Source: Nereocystis luetkeana (taxonomy: Eukaryota; Sar; Phaeophyceae; Laminariales; Laminariaceae). From it: a DNA stretch of 64,000 nucleotides. Position 1 is the stretch's first letter, and every line of letters begins with the position of its first letter. Below the pieces are notes generated by a model, which was not told the DNA's origin, searched no databases, and worked only from the letters and a program-made list of their open reading frames with translations. The position numbers and the translations under genes were made by a program. The stretch is taken from positions 1,520,669 through 1,584,668 of the forward strand of contig JARUPZ010000017.1 of the NCBI GenBank assembly GCA_031213475.1, given 5' to 3'. Of the stretch, positions 60,008 to 64,000 are shown one piece after another.

Positions 60008-60122
60008 CTGCTGTTGTTGTTCTCACATTAACTCACAATACAATGCAGTCCGTGGTCGCAGGACAGGCTCCAATAACTCTGGAGTGGAAGAAATACCTCA
60101 AGTAAAACAGAGGCAAAAACTG
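60008..60122 (-). mobile_element. LINE 3'-end fragment, 115 bp
   Basis: GTTGTTGTTCTCACATTAACTC ... CAGAGGCAAAAAC is the reverse-oriented terminal part of the LINE at 60,903-62,352, including its (AAC)n end. It is a very short 5'-truncated copy. Confidence 0.85.
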
Positions 60123-60900
60123 TATATGCGACTCGTACATCTTACGTATGGTATGGATGTCGTTAGGTATGCATGCTCGAATGCATGTCGTGTGGTATGA
60201 ATATTCTACAGAAAGCTCGTGTGGTATGCATTTCGTACGTCGCAAACTACAGCTAGTAGTTGCAACTCATTTGTTTTATACCCCTTCGTCGGCTGTACCA
60301 GGCGATGGTAGCGGAGCGCTCGTCGTGCTGGAGTCGTCTTCGAGCTAACGACGTGGACAGAGACAAGAACACCACCAAGACCTAGTCGATGCAACCGGGG
60401 TCCCCCGCTCTGTGTACCCGGAGGAAATGCTTGTTGGTGGAGTATCTTAATGGCAATTTAATCACCCCAGACGCCTGCGGGGGTAACTGCAGTGATATCG
60501 AAATAGATGAGTGATCCGTATATTCAACAGTACCGGCTGAGCGTGCCGGCTGTCTTGTACGTTCTGCTCTGCTCTTTGTACTTTTTGTGCGTTTCTACTA
60601 TATAGGATGCCTGAAAAAAATGTATGCTCGTGCGGTTGCCCTATTAATATATAGCGGTTGTACCTGGTATATATATACATGCCTGCAATTGCTCCTTGCT
60701 GTGCTGCTTATGATTGCGAGGAAAGGGAGGGACGGAGGGAGGGGGGGGTGAAATATACTGAGATAGCCATGGTCGTAAATTATCTACTCACTACTGTGCT
60801 ACTACTATTAATACTGCTGTTGCTATTGCTTGCTGTGGCTGCTGTTGTTGGTGTGTCGTACGTTCGTGTTGGTGTCCGGACTCACTCGTGTAGCTAGCTG
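60123..60900. other. Non-coding stretch
   Basis: No gene recognised. CTGCTGTTG-rich sequence occurs near 60,805-60,860. Confidence 0.5.
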
Positions 60901-60902
60901 AC

Positions 60903-62352
60903 GCTATGATGATGACGGTGATCGTGTCTGCATGTGCCGCTTTCGGCCGGACGGTCTCGGAGGCCAAGACGGAGATAATGTGTCTGCAAACGAAAGATGG
61001 GGGGAACGTGCCGTTCACCGTCACTGCCGCCGGCCAAGTGTACAAACAAACGACCGAGTTTGGGTATCTGGGCGGGGCTATCAGCGCAGATTGGACGGGC
61101 AGAAGTGTCGAGGTAACGCGTCGACTCCAGAGAGCATGGGCATGCTTCGGACGGTATAAGATGGACTTTTATGACCACCCGGGTGTGCGCCTACGCCTGA
61201 AGGTGCGAATGCTGAGAGCCGAGGTGATCGAAACGTTGCTCTACGGTTGCGTTACTTGGAGCCCGAGCAAGACTGATTACGGTAGGCTACGGGAGGTCCA
61301 CCACAAGAGGCTCCTCCGATGCATCGGGTGGCGAAAACGAAAGCGCGAAGACCACATTCTATCCTATGCTAGCGCGCTTCTCAGGACAAACTCTGAAAGC
61401 GTTGAGACAACGGTACGCAAACGTAGGCTTTTGTTTGCGGGCTTTGTGACACGCATGGGAGAGGAGCGTCTGCCGAAGAGGGTGATGTTTGGGGAGATGG
61501 TTGGGGGTAAGGGTTACTCCGGAGGACAGGAGTGGGACTGGGTGAGGTACCTTGAGGAGGACCTCAAGGAGTTCGGCATCAAGCTCGAAGGGTGGCGCGA
61601 GGCAGCACAGAAAGCCGGCAGATGGTTCCGACGGGTCGAGGAAGGGGCGGAGGCCTTCATGCGGAAATGGCATACAGATGAGAAGGAGGCATCGGCAGAA
61701 CGGCATAGAATAGCTGCAACCACGACCACAGCCGTTGACGCCAACGCGAGTGCGCAGAATGGCAGGGAAGAGGGGGGGGGCGAAAGGGGGACGAGGGGGA
61801 ATGGGGGGGGGGAGGGGGGGGAAGCGGTCTGCCCAACAGACTGAAGCCTGGTTATGGCCATCTTTTTCATGATGCACTCCCTTCTTTGGGACCCCAGTAA
61901 CTAGCATGGTGCCACCTGGGCAACTTTGCGTGTCTGTATGCTCCAGTTACTAGTACCTGCCTTTCGTACTTTATTTTTCCCCCGCCCGTGATTATCGCTT
62001 TTTTGTCCCTTCTTTTTTTTCATTTTTCTTTCATTCATTCCCGTTTGTACCTCTTTGTGTCTTTGATAGTATGGTCCGTTTTGCCTTTTTTTGCGTTTTG
62101 CTATCGGCTTCTGTTTTTGTTTTGTTTTGTTTTTTTGCTTTGCTTCATCTTCTTTTTTAGGTTTTTTGTCTTCTATTGATAGTCTCCTTTTTGCTTCCCT
62201 GGTGTCCGCAGTGGTGGAGTGCGTATGCTTGTTTTTTGTTTTTGCCTCTGTTTTACTTGAGGTATTTCTTCCACTCCAGAGTTATTGGAGCCTGTCCTGC
62301 GACCACGGATTGCATTGAATTGTGAGTTAATGTGAGAACAACAACAACAACA
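60903..62352 (+). mobile_element. 5'-truncated LINE (non-LTR retrotransposon)
   Basis: It starts inside the reverse transcriptase gene, continues through its C-terminal region and a ~500-bp 3' untranslated region, and ends in (AAC)n. Elements of this type copy themselves by target-primed reverse transcription, which commonly leaves 5' truncations. Three reverse-oriented relatives lie close by (60,008; 62,752; 63,194). No clear target duplication is visible. Confidence 0.92.
60906..61844 (+). pseudogene. LINE reverse transcriptase, C-terminal part
   Basis: 312 residues remain open to a TGA. Motifs typical of the LINE region following the palm domain are clear: CAAFGRTVSEAKTEIM, then FGYLGGAIS, LKVRMLRAEVIETLLYG, TWSPSKTD, and LREVHHKRLLRCIGW. 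A lysine/arginine-rich part and a glycine/glutamate-rich tail (GGGERGTRGNGGGEGG) end in VCPTD. The endonuclease, fingers and catalytic YxDD segment are missing because of 5' truncation, so it cannot act alone. The class resembles RTE/CR1-type LINEs; the exact clade cannot be set from this part. The same tail is encoded on the minus strand at 63,714-63,899. Confidence 0.9.
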
Positions 62353-62750
62353 ATATTTTGTTGCTGTGTCCGAGCCGATCAAACAAATTAATTTATTTTA
62401 TTATACCGAAAATACCAGGGTAGTGGGCAAAACGAATGTCTCCAACACTGCCGCCGGCCCGGACATGGTACCCTGGGCAACTGCCAGTCCGCGTGCACGT
62501 GCGAGAACTAAGTGGCATGCAGCACCCCGGAGGTGGGGTTGGCTCATGCCGAAGGCTCCCGTGAGGGGTATCGATTTTTGCTGCGTGCGGTATTGTCGTC
62601 AACTGTTCGGACCCGCACAAACAAGAAATGTGCGTGGTCTTCGACACTCTGAAAGGGGGGCGGACCGACAAGATATCTCTGTTTCTGACATAACCTAGGG
62701 GATAGCTCTGCTTGTTTTGTAATAGCGTTGATATCAGTCCACATTGAATA
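62353..62750. other. Spacer between inverted LINE copies
   Basis: About 400 bp of unique DNA with no gene recognised. Confidence 0.5.
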
Positions 62751-62751
62751 T

Positions 62752-63193
62752 TTGTTGTTGTTCTCACATTAACTCACAATACAATGCAGTCCGTGGTCGC
62801 AGGACAGGCTCCAATAACTCTGGAGTGGAAGAAATACCTCAAGTAAAACAGAGGCAAAAACAAAAAACAAGCTTACGCACTCCACCACTGCGGACACCAG
62901 GGAAGCAAAAAGGAGACTATCAATAGCAGACAAAAAACCTAAAAAAGAAGATGAAGCAAAGCAAAAAAACGAAACAAAACAAAAACAGAAGCCGATCGCA
63001 AAACGCAAAAAAGGGCAAAACGGACCATACTATCAAAGACACAAAGAGGTACAAACGGGAATGAATGAAAGAAAAATGAAAAAAAAGAAGGGACAAAAAA
63101 GCGATAATCACGGGCGGGGGAAAAATAAAGTACGAAAGGCAGGTACTAGTAACTGGAGCATACAGACACGCAAAGTTGCCCAGGTGGCACCAT
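62752..63193 (-). mobile_element. LINE 3'-end copy, truncated in the 3' UTR
   Basis: Reverse-oriented, from (GTT)n and TCTCACATTAACTC through the whole 3' untranslated region to CAGGTGGCACCAT, which corresponds to about 61,905 of the plus-strand copy. Nearly identical to it. Confidence 0.9.
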
Positions 63194-64000
63194 TTGTTGT
63201 TTGTTGTTGTTCTCACATTAACTCACAATTCAATGCAGTCCGTGGTCGCAGGACAGGCTCCAATAACTCTGGAGTGGAAGAAATACCTCAAGTAAAAACA
63301 GAGGCAAAAAAACAAAAAACAAAAAAACAGGCATACGCACTCCACCACTGCGGACACCAGGGAAGCAAAAAGGAGACTATTAATAGCAGACAAAAACCTA
63401 AAAAAAGAAGATGAAGCTAAGCAAAACAAAAACAAAAACAAAACTAAAACAGACGCAGATAGCAAAACGCGAAAAAAAGGCAAGGCAAAACGGACCATAC
63501 TAACAAAGACACAAAGAGGTACAAACGGGAATGAAAGAAAAATGAAAACAAAGAAGGGACAAAAAAGCGATAATCACGGGCGGGGGGGAAAGAAAATACC
63601 AAAGGCAGGCACTGGAGCATACAGACACGCAAAGTTGCCCAGATGGCACCATGCTAGTTACTTGGGTCCCAAAGAAAGGAGTGCATCATGACGATGATGG
63701 CCATAACCAGGCTTCAGTCTGTTGGGCAGACCGCCTCCCCTCCCCCCCCCCCGCCATTCCCCCTCGTCCCCCTTTCGCCCCCCCCCTCTTCCCTGTCATT
63801 CTGCACACTCGCGTTGGCGTCAACGGCTGTGGTCGTGGTTGCAGCTATTCTATGCCGTTCTGCCGATGCCTCCTTCTCATCTGTATGCCATTTCCGCATG
63901 AAGGCCTCCGCCCCTTCCTCGACCCGTTGGAACCATCTGCCGGCTTTCTGTGCTGTCTCGCGCCACCCTTCGAGCTTGATGCCGAACTCCTTGAGGTCCT
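63194..64000 (-). mobile_element. LINE copy running off the window
   Basis: Reverse-oriented. It starts with its (GTT)n end directly against the previous copy, covers the 3' untranslated region and then the C-terminal coding part (MRKWHTDEKEASAERH ... VCPTD at 63,899-63,714), and continues past 64,000. It may be longer than the other copies. Confidence 0.9.

Overview
This is nuclear DNA of a eukaryote, probably an alga or related protist. The evidence is consensus splice sites, spliced coding exons, LTR retrotransposons, LINEs, a tRNA-derived SINE and several families of short inverted-repeat elements. There are no bacterial operons, ribosome binding sites or convincing tRNA/rRNA genes. Genes are sparse and most of the window is mobile-element or repeat sequence. 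The species cannot be fixed from the sequence. A kinesin-light-chain-type TPR array with 42-codon units and abundant copia elements would suit a stramenopile or red macroalga, but that is inference.

Layout. 1-600: inverted fragment of a duplicated block. 600-5,045: non-coding, with small tandem repeats and one TA-flanked MITE. 5,046-11,870: a complete copia-type LTR retrotransposon on the minus strand with matching target-site duplications, structurally young but with a broken pol. 11,885-12,400: minisatellite. 13,975-15,035: broken gene for a NADAR (YbiA-like) protein. 16,390-35,210 and 37,440-50,945: two diverged copies of one large tandem duplication. Each copy carries a two-domain gene (exon A plus exon B of an unrecognised family with a WKDQG[WY]GN motif) and its own later insertions: MITEs, SINEs, a hAT-like element, satellite-like arrays and a 202-bp perfect tandem repeat. 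50,950-53,400: 5' half of a second, decayed copia element that abuts the end of the duplication. 55,790-59,420: long degenerate TPR-array pseudogene (minus strand). 59,790-64,000: MITE relic followed by a cluster of 5'-truncated LINEs in both orientations.

How it works together. The only gene that looks intact is the two-exon A/B gene in copy 1. A phase-1 intron joins exons A and B in frame at 24,465/28,007, and the two exons encode homologous ~122-residue domains. In copy 2 both exons are still about 97-99% identical to copy 1 although the surrounding non-coding DNA has diverged much more, yet each carries a 4-bp tandem duplication that shifts the frame. Comparing the two copies gives natural filled/empty-site evidence for most of the small mobile elements. 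It also exposes two recurrent kinds of micro-insertion: 4-bp duplications (especially AAAT) and short insertions carrying the palindromic core TACCAGGTACCTGGTA.
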